From NCBI RefSeq assembly GCF_006539865.1, contig NZ_BJNV01000050.1, positions 1-38,237 of the forward strand: DNA of 38,237 nt, written 5' to 3'. This stretch comes from Zoogloea ramigera (GTDB lineage Bacteria; Pseudomonadota; Gammaproteobacteria; Burkholderiales; Rhodocyclaceae). Every line of letters begins with the position of its first letter. Positions within the stretch are counted from its first letter, which is position 1. Positions 17,616 through 27,407 of the stretch are shown one piece after another. Position numbers and translations under genes: made by a program. The notes under the pieces are model-generated. The model made no database searches and was not told the origin of the DNA. It saw only the letters and a list, made by a program, of their open reading frames with translations.

Positions 17616-20600
17616 TCAGGCCGGCCCGTGCTCGACGAAACCGCGGATCAGCTCGAGCAGGACGTCTTCGTCGTAGGGCTTGCCCAGGTAGTGATTGACT
17701 CCGATCTCTTCGGCATAGCGCTTGTGTTTTTCGGCCGTGCGGGAGGTGATCATGATGATCGGCACTGCCTTCAGGCGCAGGTCGGCGCGGATGTTGCGCG
17801 TCAGGTCGAAGCCATCCATGCGCGGCATCTCGATGTCGGCGATGATCACGTCGGGCCGCAGGGTGAGGAGCTGCTCGAGGGCGTCGACGCCGTCCTTGGC
17901 GGTCACCACGCGGTAGCCTTCGCGCTCGAGGAGGCGGCCGGTGATCTTGCGCACGGTGAGGGAGTCGTCGACGACCATCACGGTGGGCTGACTCGGAGCT
18001 AGGGCCGCCATCGGCGCCACCGGGCCGTCGTCGTCGGCGGCGGGCGTGCGGCCGGCCAGGGCGACCGGGTTGAGGATCAGCACGATCTCGCCGTCGCCGA
18101 GCACCGTGGCGCCGGAGTAGCCGACCATCCGGGCGTACTGGGGGCCGGCGTTCTTGACGACGATTTCCTGGTTGCCGCGCAGGCTGTCGACGTGCAGGGC
18201 CAGGGTTTCGCTGCCGGCGCGCAGCAGCAGCACCCAGTTGAAGCGGTCGGCCTGGGGCTGGGATTCGAAATCGCCCAGCAGGCGCGGCAGGTAGCGATAG
18301 CTGAAGTGCTCGCCCATCCACTCGGTGCCCTTGGCGTTGCGGATGTCGTCGAGGGCCGAGGCCTTGAGTTCGAGCACCTGGGCCACCATCGACGAGGGGA
18401 TCGCGAAGGTGCGGCTGCCCGCGCGCACCAGCAGGGCCTGGGCGACCGCCAGCGTGAGTGGCAGGTTGATGCGGAAGGTGGTGCCCTGGCCGGGTTCGGT
18501 GGCGACGCCGATGCGGCCGCCGACGGCGGCGGTCTCGCTCTTCACCACGTCCATGCCGACGCCGCGACCGGCCAGGCTGGAGAGGCTGGCGGTGCTGAAG
18601 CCGGGCACGAAGATGAGGTTGGTGAGGCGCTTGCTGTCGGCGTCCTCGTCGGCGCCGAGAAGGCCGTTGGTGATGGCCTGGGCGCGGATGCGGGCGAAGT
18701 CGAGGCCGGCACCGTCGTCGCGGAACTCGATGACGACGTCGCTGCCCTCGTGGGTGACCTTGAGGGTGATCTGGCCGATCTCGGGCTTGCCGGCGGCGCG
18801 GCGGACTTCGGGCGGCTCGATGCCGTGGGCGACGGCGTTGCGCACCAGGTGGCCGAGGGGCGCGGTCATCGCCTCGAGCACGCTGCGGTCGATTTCGATC
18901 TGGCCGCCGATGATGTCGAGGTTGGCGCGCCGGCCGAGCTCCTTGGCGGTCTGGCGGACCAGGCGGTAGAGGCGCTCGGCGAGGCTGTCGAAGGGCACCA
19001 TGCGCACGTGCATCAGCGATTGCTGGAGCTCGCGGGTCATGCGCGACTGGGCGTGGAGGGCCACTTCGGCGCCGTCGAGGTTCTTGAGCAGGTTCTGCTG
19101 CACCGTGGTGACGTCGCCGACGCTCTCGGCCATCATCCGGGTGAGCTCCTGGAGGCGCGTGTAGCGGTCCATTTCCAGGGGGTCGAACTCGGTGTGATGG
19201 GTCTCGACCTGCGAGAGGCGCGACTGCATCTGGGTGTCGGCCTGGATCTCGACTTCGCGCAGCTGGTTGCGCAGGCGGATGACGTTTTCGGTGAGGTCGA
19301 GCAGGGAGCGGCGCAGGGTACGCAGCTCGCCCTCGATGCGGGTGCGGGCGATGCTGATCTCGCCGGCTTCGTTGACGAACTGGTCGATGCGGCCGGATTC
19401 GACCCGCAGCTGGGTGCGGGCGGCCTGGGCGGCGATGTCGCCGGGCTGGGCCGGGGCGGCTTCTTCGATGGCAATCGAGGTGTCGATGCCGGCGGGGGCC
19501 GCGACGGCTTGCGCCACCTCGGGCATGCCGAGGTTGTCGAGGGTCTGGCGGGTCTGGTCGAGGGCGGTTTCGAGCTCGTCGACGATCTCGAGGCCGGAGT
19601 CGGGCTGGTGGCGGGCCCGTTCGAGGCGGGTTTCGAGGTCGTGGATGCTCTGACCGAGGGTCATTGCGCCGACCATCCGGGCGCTGCCCTTGAGGGTGTG
19701 CAGCAGGCGGGCGATGCTGGCTGGGGGGGCCGCTTCGTCGGGGGCGGAGCGCCAGTTGTGCAGTGCGGTGCCGAGCTGGTCGAGGAGCTCGCTGCCTTCG
19801 TCGAGGAAGATCGGCAGCAGGTCGGTGTCGAGCTCGTCGCGCAGCTGGGGCACGGCGGGGGCCGTGGCGGGCTCGGCGCTGCGGGCTGTGGCGATAGTGG
19901 CCGGGGCGGGGGTTTCGCTCTGCGGGCTGATGACTTCCGCCAGGTGCGTGGCCTGGATGTCGTTCAGGCTGGCGACGAGTTCGGGTGTCGGGGCTGGCAG
20001 CTGGCGGGCGCCGAGCTCGATCAGCATGCTTTCGAGCGCGGTGGCGGCGGCGTTGAGCTGGGCGGTTTCGCCGGCGCTCGGGGCACTGTCGTGGTCGACC
20101 AGACGCTGCTGGGCGAGCTCGAGGGCCTTGGCGAGCTGCTGCGGGGCTTCGAAGCGGGCGGTGCCGGAGATGCCCGCCAGGGTGTGGGCGGCGCGGACTG
20201 CGGCGGCGACGGGCACCAGGCTGGCATTGACCGACAGGCGGGCCAGTTCGTGGCGCAGGGTGGCTACGTGCTGGCGGGCTTCCACCAGATAGAGGTCGAA
20301 CAGGGGCCGCGACAGGGTGACGTTGCCGAGGCGCACTTCGTCCGGGCTGAGTTCGGCGCTCTCCGGGGGCTCGGCGGGCTCGAGGGCTTCGGCTTCGAGC
20401 GTGTCGTCGTCGTCGATCGGGGCTTCGGCTTCGAGCGCGTCGAGGCCCACCGGTGCGTCGGCAACGCTGGCCGGTTCGCTGATTTCGGTGCTTGTGGGCT
20501 CGAAGGCTTCGGGTTCGAGTGCCGTGGTTTCGGCGCTGGGCTCGGCGATCTCCTGGGGCTCTTCGGGCTCGAGGGCTTCCAGGGCTTCGTCGACGGTGAG

Positions 20601-23600
20601 GATCTCTTCCGGCAGCTCAGACAGCTCGGGCAGGGTGATGGCCTCGATGATTTCCGGGGGGGAGGCTTCTTCTTCGAGGGGCTGGGCTGCGCTGTCGTCG
20701 AGGGTGAAGTCGAGATCGACGGGGTTTTCGATGCGAGGGGCTTCGACGGGCAGGGCCTCGTCTGCCGGGAGTTCTTCTACGGTGATGGCCTCCGCGGTGG
20801 CGGAGGGGCTGTAGTCGTCGTGATCGAAGTCGAAGTCGAGGCAGGTTTCGTCTGCGGCCGGCAGGGCCGCGGGTGCTTCAACCGGCGGTACGACGTCGGC
20901 CGGCACCCGGCTGTAGGGGCCGGCGTAGCTGCTGCGCTCGAAGTCGAAGTCGAGGGCGGTTTCGGTGGGGGACGGCTCCTCCGCGGCGGTGGCGTGGCCT
21001 TCGCCGCCGGTGAGGTCGAAATCGAGGGCGGCCTCGGACGGTTCGGGGGTGGTGCCGGGGAGCTCGAAGTCCAGATCGAAGACTGCGTCGGGCTCGAGAT
21101 GGGTGGGCTCGATGCGGACGGGCTCGGCGCTGACGGGGGCGCTGGGCGGCGTTTCGGCAGCCTGGGGGCTCGCCTCGGGAGCTGCGGGCTCGTCGAAGCC
21201 GAGGATGGGGAGATCCGACAGGTCGGGCTCGAGGGGCTGGGGCTCGAAGCCCACGGGTTCGAAGGCTTCCTGCGCGAGGGCTTCGTTTTCGAGGGCCTCC
21301 AGGGCTTCGAGGGCGGCGTCGTCTTCCAGGGCGCCGAAATTGAAGTCCGACATGACCTGGGTGGCGGCCATGTCCGGGGCGGCGGCTTTGATCGGCGCGG
21401 GCTTGGCCACGACGGGCGGCGGGAGCGGGCTGACCGGGGGCGCTTCGCTGCCGCTGCGCAGACGCTCGGCGGTGGCGAGCAGGGGGGTGACATCCTTGTG
21501 GATGCCGGCACCGGCCTTGATCTGGTCGATCCACGCCGAGAAGCTGGCGTGGGCCTCGCCGATTAGCTGCAGCAACTCGTCGGAGACGGGGATTTCGAGG
21601 CGCAGCCAGTGGTTGAGGGTTTGTTCCATGCCCCACGCGGCTTCGCCGAAGTCGCGCAGGCCGACCATGCGGCCGCTGCCCTTGAGGGTGTGGAAGCTGC
21701 GCCGGATGGTGGTGAGCACCTCGACGTCGTGGGGGTTCCGGACCAGCTCGGCGAGGCGCTTGGCGATGGTGTCGCGGACGTCCTCGGCTTCTTCGAGGAA
21801 GATCGCCAGCAGTTCGGCGTCGAGTTCTTCTTCGCTGGCCTCGAGGAGGCGCGTGGCTTCGGCGGAGAGGGCCGGGGCGGCGGGGGCCTGGGGCAGCTGG
21901 GTGGCTTCGGTGAAGAGTTCGCCAGCGTCGAGGAGCGTGAGGGCCTGGCGGGCCTGCTTCTCGAGCTCGAGGTCGGCGGTGAGCGAGGCGTCCTGGCGCA
22001 GGCTTTCGAGGTTGAGCTGGAGCTCGGTGCGCAGGCCGACGTCTTCGGGGTTGTCCTTGAGGGCGGCGGCGAGGGCGGCGGTTTCGCGCTTCTGGTGGGC
22101 GAGTTCGGTCTCGATGCTGTCGGCGGCCGGCGCCTTGCCGGCGTCCGGATGCAGGATGCGCTCGAGGTCGGCGGGGCCGTGCTGCAGGGCTTCGATGTAC
22201 ACCCCGAGGGCCGACAGGCGATGGGCGATTTCTTCGAAGGCTTCGGTGCCGGTGTCGGCATCCGGGGCGGAGAGGGCGGCGATGCGGGTGGCGGCGTCCT
22301 GGACGAGGCGCATCGCGGCGTCTTCGTTCATCACCGACAGGGCGCCTTCGACCTGCTTGAGGGGCGCACGCACGGCGGCCAGGATGTCGGCCTGGCCGGG
22401 GGCGCGGAAGAAGCTGTCGAGGCTTTGCTCGACTTCGGCCAGGCTGGTCTGGATCTCGTGGATCAGCTGACGATTGACTTCACGGCTCTGGGCGTCGGAC
22501 TCGACGATGGCCAGGGGGCTGAGGCGTTCGCCTCGCTGGTGGGCCTTGAGCCGGTCGAGGAGGCTGCCGATCTGGACGTCTTCGGCGAGGTCGGGGCGGG
22601 CGTGGGCGTCGAGGCGGGTGTCGAGCACCAGCATCGTGGTGGCCACGTCCATCGACAGGGCGTCGGTGAGGCGGAGCGGGTCCTGGCGCAGCCAGCGGGC
22701 CATGTCGCCAAGGGCGGCGGCGATCTCGGCGACTTCCGGCTGCTCGAGGGCGCGGGCCTGGTCGATGACCGGGGCGATGGCGTCCTGGAAGCGCGGCAGG
22801 CCGACGGCACCACCCTTGGAGAACTGGTCCCAGGCTTCGCGGGCGGCGGAGAGTTCGTCGCGCAGCTTGCGCAGCACCGGGGCCAGCGGCATGTCGCTGA
22901 TGCCGCGCTTGCCGCTGGGGATCAGGTCGCTGAGCTCGTAGGCGCTACGCACAGCGCCGATGGCCGGGGAGTCGGCGGCGGCGATTGCGACGTGGTAGAG
23001 CACGTCGCGCATGAGCCGCTCGGCGACGATGTTCGAGCCTTCCATGAAGCGGCGCATCTGGCCATCGATGCGGCCGCACAGGCGTTTGGCGCCGGCGTCG
23101 CTGGGGATGGCCTGCTGGCCGAGGGCGTCGAAGAAGGCGGTGGCGGCAAACCAGAAGGCCCGCGAGGCGGGGTTGCCCTGCATGCCTTCGATGCCGGCCA
23201 CGGCTTCACGCATCTCCTGCGGGCCGCTGGGGTCGTCGCCGTTGCGGAACCACTTGAGGAGGCCCCGCTCAAAGCGCCCGCGGAGCGCGCGCAGCCGCTT
23301 CGGGTCGTCGTGGGTGTCGGCGATCTGGGGAAACGCCGGCCGGCGGGAGAGGTCGGGGAAGAACAGTTCGCCCGCGGTGGGGGCCTCGAGGCCCCGTGCC
23401 GCGGCGAGTTCGCCGTAAAGGGAGAGCAGGCGCAGGGCCTGGTCGGGCTGGCCGCGGGTGAGCTCGTCCAGGTAGTTGCCGATGGCCGCGATGCAGCGGC
23501 TGGCCAGGCGACGCACTTCGGGCGTTGCGGCGATCTGTTCGCTCGCCATCTCGCCGAGCAGGCGGTCGAGCTGCTCGGAGAACTGGGTCAGGCCGTCGAG

Positions 23601-23783
23601 GCCAACGATGGAGAGGGCGCCGTGGGCCTGGTGAAGATGGGTCTGGGCAAACTTGATCTTGCCGGCGCTGTCCGGGACGGACCCGGCCTCGGCGAGCGCG
23701 GTCATCGCTCGGTCGAGGGCCAGGTCGATTTCGCCTTTGACCCAGGTCAGTGGACCGAGGTCGAGTTCGTGTGCTGGGCTCAT
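17616..23783 (-). CDS. chpA: Type IV pilus chemosensory hybrid histidine kinase ChpA/PilL
   Basis: 2055 residues, one of the largest proteins expected in such a genome (P. aeruginosa ChpA is about 2,470). Order: a degenerate HPt-like N terminus (His54 in HGALSIVGL), a helical region to about 640, HPt with His698 (SFHTLKGSGRMVG), an acidic linker about 800-1150, HPt-like with His1200 (AHTLAGISGTARF), HPt with His1362 (LLHTLKGSARMVG), dimerisation about 1455-1600, the ATPase with N box GHLVRNAVAHGIE, G1 DDGAGLDFA and G2 GRGVGMDVV (1739-1747), a CheW domain about 1780-1910, and a receiver with Asp1983, Thr2013 and Lys2035. It takes signals from PilJ through PilI and phosphorylates PilG and PilH, controlling pilus motors and surface responses. 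The linker contains six short acidic-aromatic motifs. The start lies 55 bp after pilJ. Confidence 0.96.
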   Translation of the reverse strand: MSPAHELDLGPLTWVKGEIDLALDRAMTALAEAGSVPDSAGKIKFAQTHLHQAHGALSIVGLDGLTQFSEQLDRLLGEMASEQIAATPEVRRLASRCIAAIGNYLDELTRGQPDQALRLLSLYGELAAARGLEAPTAGELFFPDLSRRPAFPQIADTHDDPKRLRALRGRFERGLLKWFRNGDDPSGPQEMREAVAGIEGMQGNPASRAFWFAATAFFDALGQQAIPSDAGAKRLCGRIDGQMRRFMEGSNIVAERLMRDVLYHVAIAAADSPAIGAVRSAYELSDLIPSGKRGISDMPLAPVLRKLRDELSAAREAWDQFSKGGAVGLPRFQDAIAPVIDQARALEQPEVAEIAAALGDMARWLRQDPLRLTDALSMDVATTMLVLDTRLDAHARPDLAEDVQIGSLLDRLKAHQRGERLSPLAIVESDAQSREVNRQLIHEIQTSLAEVEQSLDSFFRAPGQADILAAVRAPLKQVEGALSVMNEDAAMRLVQDAATRIAALSAPDADTGTEAFEEIAHRLSALGVYIEALQHGPADLERILHPDAGKAPAADSIETELAHQKRETAALAAALKDNPEDVGLRTELQLNLESLRQDASLTADLELEKQARQALTLLDAGELFTEATQLPQAPAAPALSAEATRLLEASEEELDAELLAIFLEEAEDVRDTIAKRLAELVRNPHDVEVLTTIRRSFHTLKGSGRMVGLRDFGEAAWGMEQTLNHWLRLEIPVSDELLQLIGEAHASFSAWIDQIKAGAGIHKDVTPLLATAERLRSGSEAPPVSPLPPPVVAKPAPIKAAAPDMAATQVMSDFNFGALEDDAALEALEALENEALAQEAFEPVGFEPQPLEPDLSDLPILGFDEPAAPEASPQAAETPPSAPVSAEPVRIEPTHLEPDAVFDLDFELPGTTPEPSEAALDFDLTGGEGHATAAEEPSPTETALDFDFERSSYAGPYSRVPADVVPPVEAPAALPAADETCLDFDFDHDDYSPSATAEAITVEELPADEALPVEAPRIENPVDLDFTLDDSAAQPLEEEASPPEIIEAITLPELSELPEEILTVDEALEALEPEEPQEIAEPSAETTALEPEAFEPTSTEISEPASVADAPVGLDALEAEAPIDDDDTLEAEALEPAEPPESAELSPDEVRLGNVTLSRPLFDLYLVEARQHVATLRHELARLSVNASLVPVAAAVRAAHTLAGISGTARFEAPQQLAKALELAQQRLVDHDSAPSAGETAQLNAAATALESMLIELGARQLPAPTPELVASLNDIQATHLAEVISPQSETPAPATIATARSAEPATAPAVPQLRDELDTDLLPIFLDEGSELLDQLGTALHNWRSAPDEAAPPASIARLLHTLKGSARMVGAMTLGQSIHDLETRLERARHQPDSGLEIVDELETALDQTRQTLDNLGMPEVAQAVAAPAGIDTSIAIEEAAPAQPGDIAAQAARTQLRVESGRIDQFVNEAGEISIARTRIEGELRTLRRSLLDLTENVIRLRNQLREVEIQADTQMQSRLSQVETHHTEFDPLEMDRYTRLQELTRMMAESVGDVTTVQQNLLKNLDGAEVALHAQSRMTRELQQSLMHVRMVPFDSLAERLYRLVRQTAKELGRRANLDIIGGQIEIDRSVLEAMTAPLGHLVRNAVAHGIEPPEVRRAAGKPEIGQITLKVTHEGSDVVIEFRDDGAGLDFARIRAQAITNGLLGADEDADSKRLTNLIFVPGFSTASLSSLAGRGVGMDVVKSETAAVGGRIGVATEPGQGTTFRINLPLTLAVAQALLVRAGSRTFAIPSSMVAQVLELKASALDDIRNAKGTEWMGEHFSYRYLPRLLGDFESQPQADRFNWVLLLRAGSETLALHVDSLRGNQEIVVKNAGPQYARMVGYSGATVLGDGEIVLILNPVALAGRTPAADDDGPVAPMAALAPSQPTVMVVDDSLTVRKITGRLLEREGYRVVTAKDGVDALEQLLTLRPDVIIADIEMPRMDGFDLTRNIRADLRLKAVPIIMITSRTAEKHKRYAEEIGVNHYLGKPYDEDVLLELIRGFVEHGPA

Positions 23784-23838
23784 CGATGCTTTTCGGTCGG
23801 AATCCGTTCCAGGTCGGGGGGCTGTCGTGTCTGCAGGG

Positions 23839-25965
23839 TCAGACCTTGAAGCCGGAGACCGAGCCCTTCAGTTCGATCGCGAGGTCGGCCAGTTCGCCGA
23901 TGGAGACGGCGGTCTGCTGGGTGCCGGTGGTGGTGCGGTCGGTGATGGCGAGAATGTTCTTCATCTTTTCGGCCACCTGGGTGGCGGCCTTGGCCTGCAC
24001 TTCGGTGCTGCTCGAGATGCGTTCGATCAGGGTGGCGGTTTCGGCGGAAACGCGCTCGATCTCGGCGAGCTCCTGGCCGGCAGTTTCGGACAGGCGGGCG
24101 CCGTCGACCACGTCGCGGGTAGCGTTTTCCATGGCCGCCACGGCGTCGCCGGTGTCGGTCTGAATGGTCTTCACGATCGCGCCGATCTGCTTGGTGGCTT
24201 CGGCGGAGCGTTCGGCCAGGCGCTGCACTTCTTCGGCAACCACCGAGAAGCCGCGGCCGGCTTCGCCCGCCGACGCGGCCTGGATGGCGGCGTTGAGGGC
24301 CAGCACGTTGGTTTGTTCGGTAATGTCGGAGATGAGCTCGACGATCTCGCCGATCTCCTGGGACGATTCGCCCAGGCGCTTGATGCGCTTGGAGGTTTCC
24401 TGGATCTTCTCGCGGATGTCGTTCATGCCCTTGATGGTGTCTTCCACGGCGGCGGCACCCTTCTGGGCGGCCTCCAGGGAGCGGCGGGCCACCTGGGCGG
24501 ACTGCAGCGCGTCTTCGGAGGCGGCGCTCATGGAACTGGCCATGCTCTGGGCGGTCTCGCCGGCGAGGCGGAGCTCCTGGGCCTGGCGCTCGGTGGCGGA
24601 GAGCAGCTCGTCGGAGGTGCGCTGGGCGGATTCGGTGGCGGTGGTCACACGGATGGAGGCGTCGTTGATGCGGCGCACCAGCACGGAGAGTTCTTCAATG
24701 GTGTAGTTAACCGAGTCGGCGATGGCGCCGGTGATGTCTTCGGTGACGGTGGCGCGCACGGTGAGGTCGCCGTCGGCGAGGTCGCCCATCTCGTTCATGA
24801 GGCGCAGGATGGCCTGCTGGGTGCCGTTACGTTCGGTTTCGGCGGCGTCGCGGAGCTGTTCGGCGGCCTTGTGGCGGCGGGCGATGTCGTCGTTGTAGGT
24901 CTTGGCCATCAGGGCCAGGCAGGCCAGGGCGAGCAGCGCGCAGACGATGATCGCCAGGGAGACCCAGGTGAAGAAGCCGGTGTAGGCGCCGTTGTAGCCT
25001 TCGGTCAGGGCGGTGGTCTTCTCGAGGAGGGCGGTGGAATCCTGGAAGATCTGGCTGCCGGCCTGCTTGGCCTGGACGAGCAGCTGGATGCTGCCGAGGA
25101 TGGCGCTGACCGCGGCGAGGTTGTCCTTGGCGACGGCTTCGAGTTCGTTGAGCTTGGCCTTGGCGTCGCTGCCTTCGGAGGTCATCTTCTGGAGCTGTTC
25201 AAGCTGTTCGCGGAAGGTGTTGGTGTCCTTGCCGAGCAGGAAGGTGACGTCGGGGTCGATGGCGTTGGCCACCTGCAGCGCGTTGGCGTTCTTGGCGATC
25301 CGCTGGGTGAGCATCACGACCTGGCTGGCGGTGGCGATCTCGCGGGCCGAGGCGCCGCCCTGCAGCTTGAGCGCGGCGATCTGCTCGGAGAGTTCGAGCA
25401 GGTGAGGGTTCTTGGCGTTGATGTTGGCGACCGAGGCGCCGAGGGCGGTGAGGTTTTTCTTTTCCTTGAGCACCTTCTCGGCGTTGGCGTCGGTCTTCTT
25501 CCAGAGTTCGGTCACTGCGGCGAGCTCGGCCTCGACGGCGCTGCTGCCGCCCGGTACGCCGGTGCCGTTGACGTCGCCACCGTTGGTGACCGCGTCAAGG
25601 AGCTGGTTGAACCTGGCGCGGCTCTGCTCGAGCTCACCGAAGGCGTTGGGGTCGCCTTGCAGGGCGAGCTGGCTGGCCTTGGCGATCTGCTGGGAGAGGG
25701 TGCGCATCTGGCCGGCACCGTCGACGTAAGCGGTGCCGAAGCTGCTGACGCGGATCTGGTAGAGCACCAGCGCGGTGGTCAGGGCAGCAAAGATCAGGAA
25801 GGGGACGCGCAGCATCCGCAGCTGCTCTGCAGCGCTCTTGCCGCGCAGTTGCGGCCGCGCAGACGGATCCTGGGTCGTGCCCGATTCGTTGACGACGCCC
25901 ATGATCGAAAGGGGGGGCGCAGCCTTGCTGCTGCCCAGCGACAGTCCTGGTAGCTTGAATGCCAT
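23839..25965 (-). CDS. pilJ: Type IV pilus methyl-accepting chemoreceptor PilJ
   Basis: 708 residues. Cytoplasmic tail of about 52 residues, membrane helix 54-71, a periplasmic region (about 72-330) with two related helical PilJ-type modules ([20 protein letters not shown] and [18 protein letters not shown]), membrane helix 331-354, a HAMP domain about 355-430, and a long cytoplasmic coiled coil with the highly conserved tip [19 protein letters not shown] followed by [19 protein letters not shown]. It senses surface contact or pilin signals and feeds ChpA via PilI. No CheR/CheB-binding pentapeptide is visible at the C terminus (SVSGFKV). It lies between pilI (50-bp gap) and chpA (55-bp gap). 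The ribosome site is poor. Confidence 0.97.
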   Translation of the reverse strand: MAFKLPGLSLGSSKAAPPLSIMGVVNESGTTQDPSARPQLRGKSAAEQLRMLRVPFLIFAALTTALVLYQIRVSSFGTAYVDGAGQMRTLSQQIAKASQLALQGDPNAFGELEQSRARFNQLLDAVTNGGDVNGTGVPGGSSAVEAELAAVTELWKKTDANAEKVLKEKKNLTALGASVANINAKNPHLLELSEQIAALKLQGGASAREIATASQVVMLTQRIAKNANALQVANAIDPDVTFLLGKDTNTFREQLEQLQKMTSEGSDAKAKLNELEAVAKDNLAAVSAILGSIQLLVQAKQAGSQIFQDSTALLEKTTALTEGYNGAYTGFFTWVSLAIIVCALLALACLALMAKTYNDDIARRHKAAEQLRDAAETERNGTQQAILRLMNEMGDLADGDLTVRATVTEDITGAIADSVNYTIEELSVLVRRINDASIRVTTATESAQRTSDELLSATERQAQELRLAGETAQSMASSMSAASEDALQSAQVARRSLEAAQKGAAAVEDTIKGMNDIREKIQETSKRIKRLGESSQEIGEIVELISDITEQTNVLALNAAIQAASAGEAGRGFSVVAEEVQRLAERSAEATKQIGAIVKTIQTDTGDAVAAMENATRDVVDGARLSETAGQELAEIERVSAETATLIERISSSTEVQAKAATQVAEKMKNILAITDRTTTGTQQTAVSIGELADLAIELKGSVSGFKV

Positions 25966-26015
25966 TTTTGTCTTTCTTCAGCGAGCGGAGCCCGCTGCTC
26001 CTCCAGAATGTTTGT

Positions 26016-26531
26016 TCATGATTGAGCGGCGTCCAGAAAACGCGGGTGGTTCAGCAACTCGGCGACCTTGAGGCGGGTCCAGGGTGTGCCGAGGGAGTCG
26101 TGCAATACGTCGCCTACCCAGGGTCGTTCGGGGTCGGTGGCACTGGAGGCGACTTCGAAATCGTCGATGGAGCGCAGGCCCAGCGCGCGGCTCACCAGGA
26201 TGGCGCAGTTGAGCCCATGGCGGACGCCGATCAGCAGGAGGCGGGCGTGCCCCACCGGGGGGATCGGGGCGTCGCCGTGGAAGGATGCGAAGTCCACCAC
26301 TCCGAACAGGTTGCCGCGCACGCTGGCCAGGCCGCGGAACCACGGCTCGGCGAGGGGGACCGTCGCGAGGGGCGGGACGGCCAGGATCTCACCGGCTTCG
26401 GTGAGGTCGATGAGCCAGTTGCGCTGGCCGACCTGCACGGCGAGCAGCGCCGAGGCGCGGGTGTCGCGCGCGTCGGCAAGGCGCCGGGCGAGCCCGGCCT
26501 GGAATTCGTGGAGGCTGATCCGCTTCGCCAT
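26016..26531 (-). CDS. pilI: CheW-like coupling protein PilI
   Basis: 171 residues forming a single CheW domain (about 25-165): LLAVQVGQRNWLIDLTEAGEI, PWFRGLASVRGNLFGVVDF and LRSIDDF. It couples PilJ to the ChpA kinase. It starts 9 bp after the pilH stop and ends 50 bp before pilJ, matching the conserved pilG-pilH-pilI-pilJ order. The length and core motifs are normal. Confidence 0.95.
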   Translation of the reverse strand: MAKRISLHEFQAGLARRLADARDTRASALLAVQVGQRNWLIDLTEAGEILAVPPLATVPLAEPWFRGLASVRGNLFGVVDFASFHGDAPIPPVGHARLLLIGVRHGLNCAILVSRALGLRSIDDFEVASSATDPERPWVGDVLHDSLGTPWTRLKVAELLNHPRFLDAAQS

Positions 26532-26540
26532 GGGGTGCTC

Positions 26541-26906
26541 TCAGCCGAGGGCCCGGATCTTGTCGAGCAGCGTCTTGTGGTCGATGGGCTTGACCATGTA
26601 ATCGAAGGCGCCCTGGCGCATGCCCCAGATCTTGTCGGTCTCGAGGCCCTTGCTGGTGCACATGATGACCGGGATGTCGCGGGTTGCGTCGTCGCGCACG
26701 ATGGTACGGGTGGCCTGGTAACCGTTGGTGCCGGGCATGACCACGTCCATCAGGATCAGGTCGGGGTGCTCGCTCTTGCTCTTGACGACGGCCTCGTCCC
26801 CGCTTTCGGCGGTGACGACCTGGTACCCGTTCTTGACGAGCACTTCCGACAGGGCGAGACGCTCGGTGGGGGAGTCGTCTACGACGAGGATTTTCTTGAT
26901 CGGCAT
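26541..26906 (-). CDS. pilH: Response regulator PilH, single receiver domain
   Basis: 121 residues, receiver domain only. The acidic pair Asp10-Asp11, phospho-acceptor Asp54 (LILMDVVMPGTNG), Thr84 (MCTSK) and Lys106 (YMVKPID) are all present. In the Chp system PilH counteracts or balances PilG at the pilus motors, with pilus retraction as its assigned output; that role is known from Pseudomonas and inferred here. The gene lies 19 bp after pilG and 9 bp before pilI. Confidence 0.95.
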   Translation of the reverse strand: MPIKKILVVDDSPTERLALSEVLVKNGYQVVTAESGDEAVVKSKSEHPDLILMDVVMPGTNGYQATRTIVRDDATRDIPVIMCTSKGLETDKIWGMRQGAFDYMVKPIDHKTLLDKIRALG

Positions 26907-26925
26907 GGGGGCGGGTTTCTGACTG

Positions 26926-27327
26926 TCAATCGTTCGTGGAGGCCGGGCGTCCGTTGGTGTAATTGGCCACCGAGCGGAGCAGGCTTTCCTTCGTGAAAGG
27001 TTTCGTGAGGTATTCGTCCGATCCGGCGAGGCGCCCGCGGGCGCGGTCGAAGAGGCCGTCCTTGGACGATAGCATGATCACCGGCGTGGCCTTGAGGCGT
27101 GGGTTCTTCTTGATGAGCGCACAGGTCTGGTAACCATCCAGGCGGGGCATCATGATGTCCACGAAGATCAGGTCGGGCGCGTGGTCCGCGATCTTGGCGA
27201 GGGCGTCGAAGCCGTCCTCGGCCAGCACCACCTGGCAGCCGGCCTGCGCCAGAAAGATTTCTGCGCTGCGGCGGATGGTGTTGCTGTCGTCGATGACCAT
27301 GACCTTGATGCCGCTTAAATTCACCAT
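26926..27327 (-). CDS. pilG: Response regulator PilG, single receiver domain
   Basis: 133 residues, one receiver domain with Asp13-Asp14, phospho-acceptor Asp57 (LIFVDIMMPRLDGYQ), Ser87 (MLSSKDG) and Lys109 (YLTKPFT), plus a short tail. In Pseudomonas PilG promotes pilus extension and feeds the cAMP system; the same role is inferred. A GGAG ribosome site precedes the ATG. It is separated from the rubredoxin gene upstream by 80 bp that contain a candidate promoter. Confidence 0.95.
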   Translation of the reverse strand: MVNLSGIKVMVIDDSNTIRRSAEIFLAQAGCQVVLAEDGFDALAKIADHAPDLIFVDIMMPRLDGYQTCALIKKNPRLKATPVIMLSSKDGLFDRARGRLAGSDEYLTKPFTKESLLRSVANYTNGRPASTND

Positions 27328-27366
27328 CAGTCTCCGGGGGTTTTGCCGATGTCTTAACCGGCGAGG

Positions 27367-27372
27367 ATTTTA
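27367..27372 (-). promoter_or_regulatory. Candidate -10 box for pilG
   Basis: TAAAAT on the minus strand (5 of 6 consensus) lies about 40 bp before the pilG ATG, in the AT-rich gap behind the rubredoxin gene. No clear -35 box is seen at the right distance. It would let the pil genes be transcribed apart from the rubredoxin gene. Confidence 0.3.
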
Positions 27373-27407
27373 ACGCGAGGCGAATAATGCCAGCTGAGGA
27401 ATAAGCC

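Noticed and set aside
18192-21566. Long open frame on the plus strand opposite chpA, over 1,100 codons
   Set aside because: It mirrors the codon bias of chpA, has a Gly/Ala/Val-rich low-complexity translation with no domain, and chpA on the other strand has complete domains.
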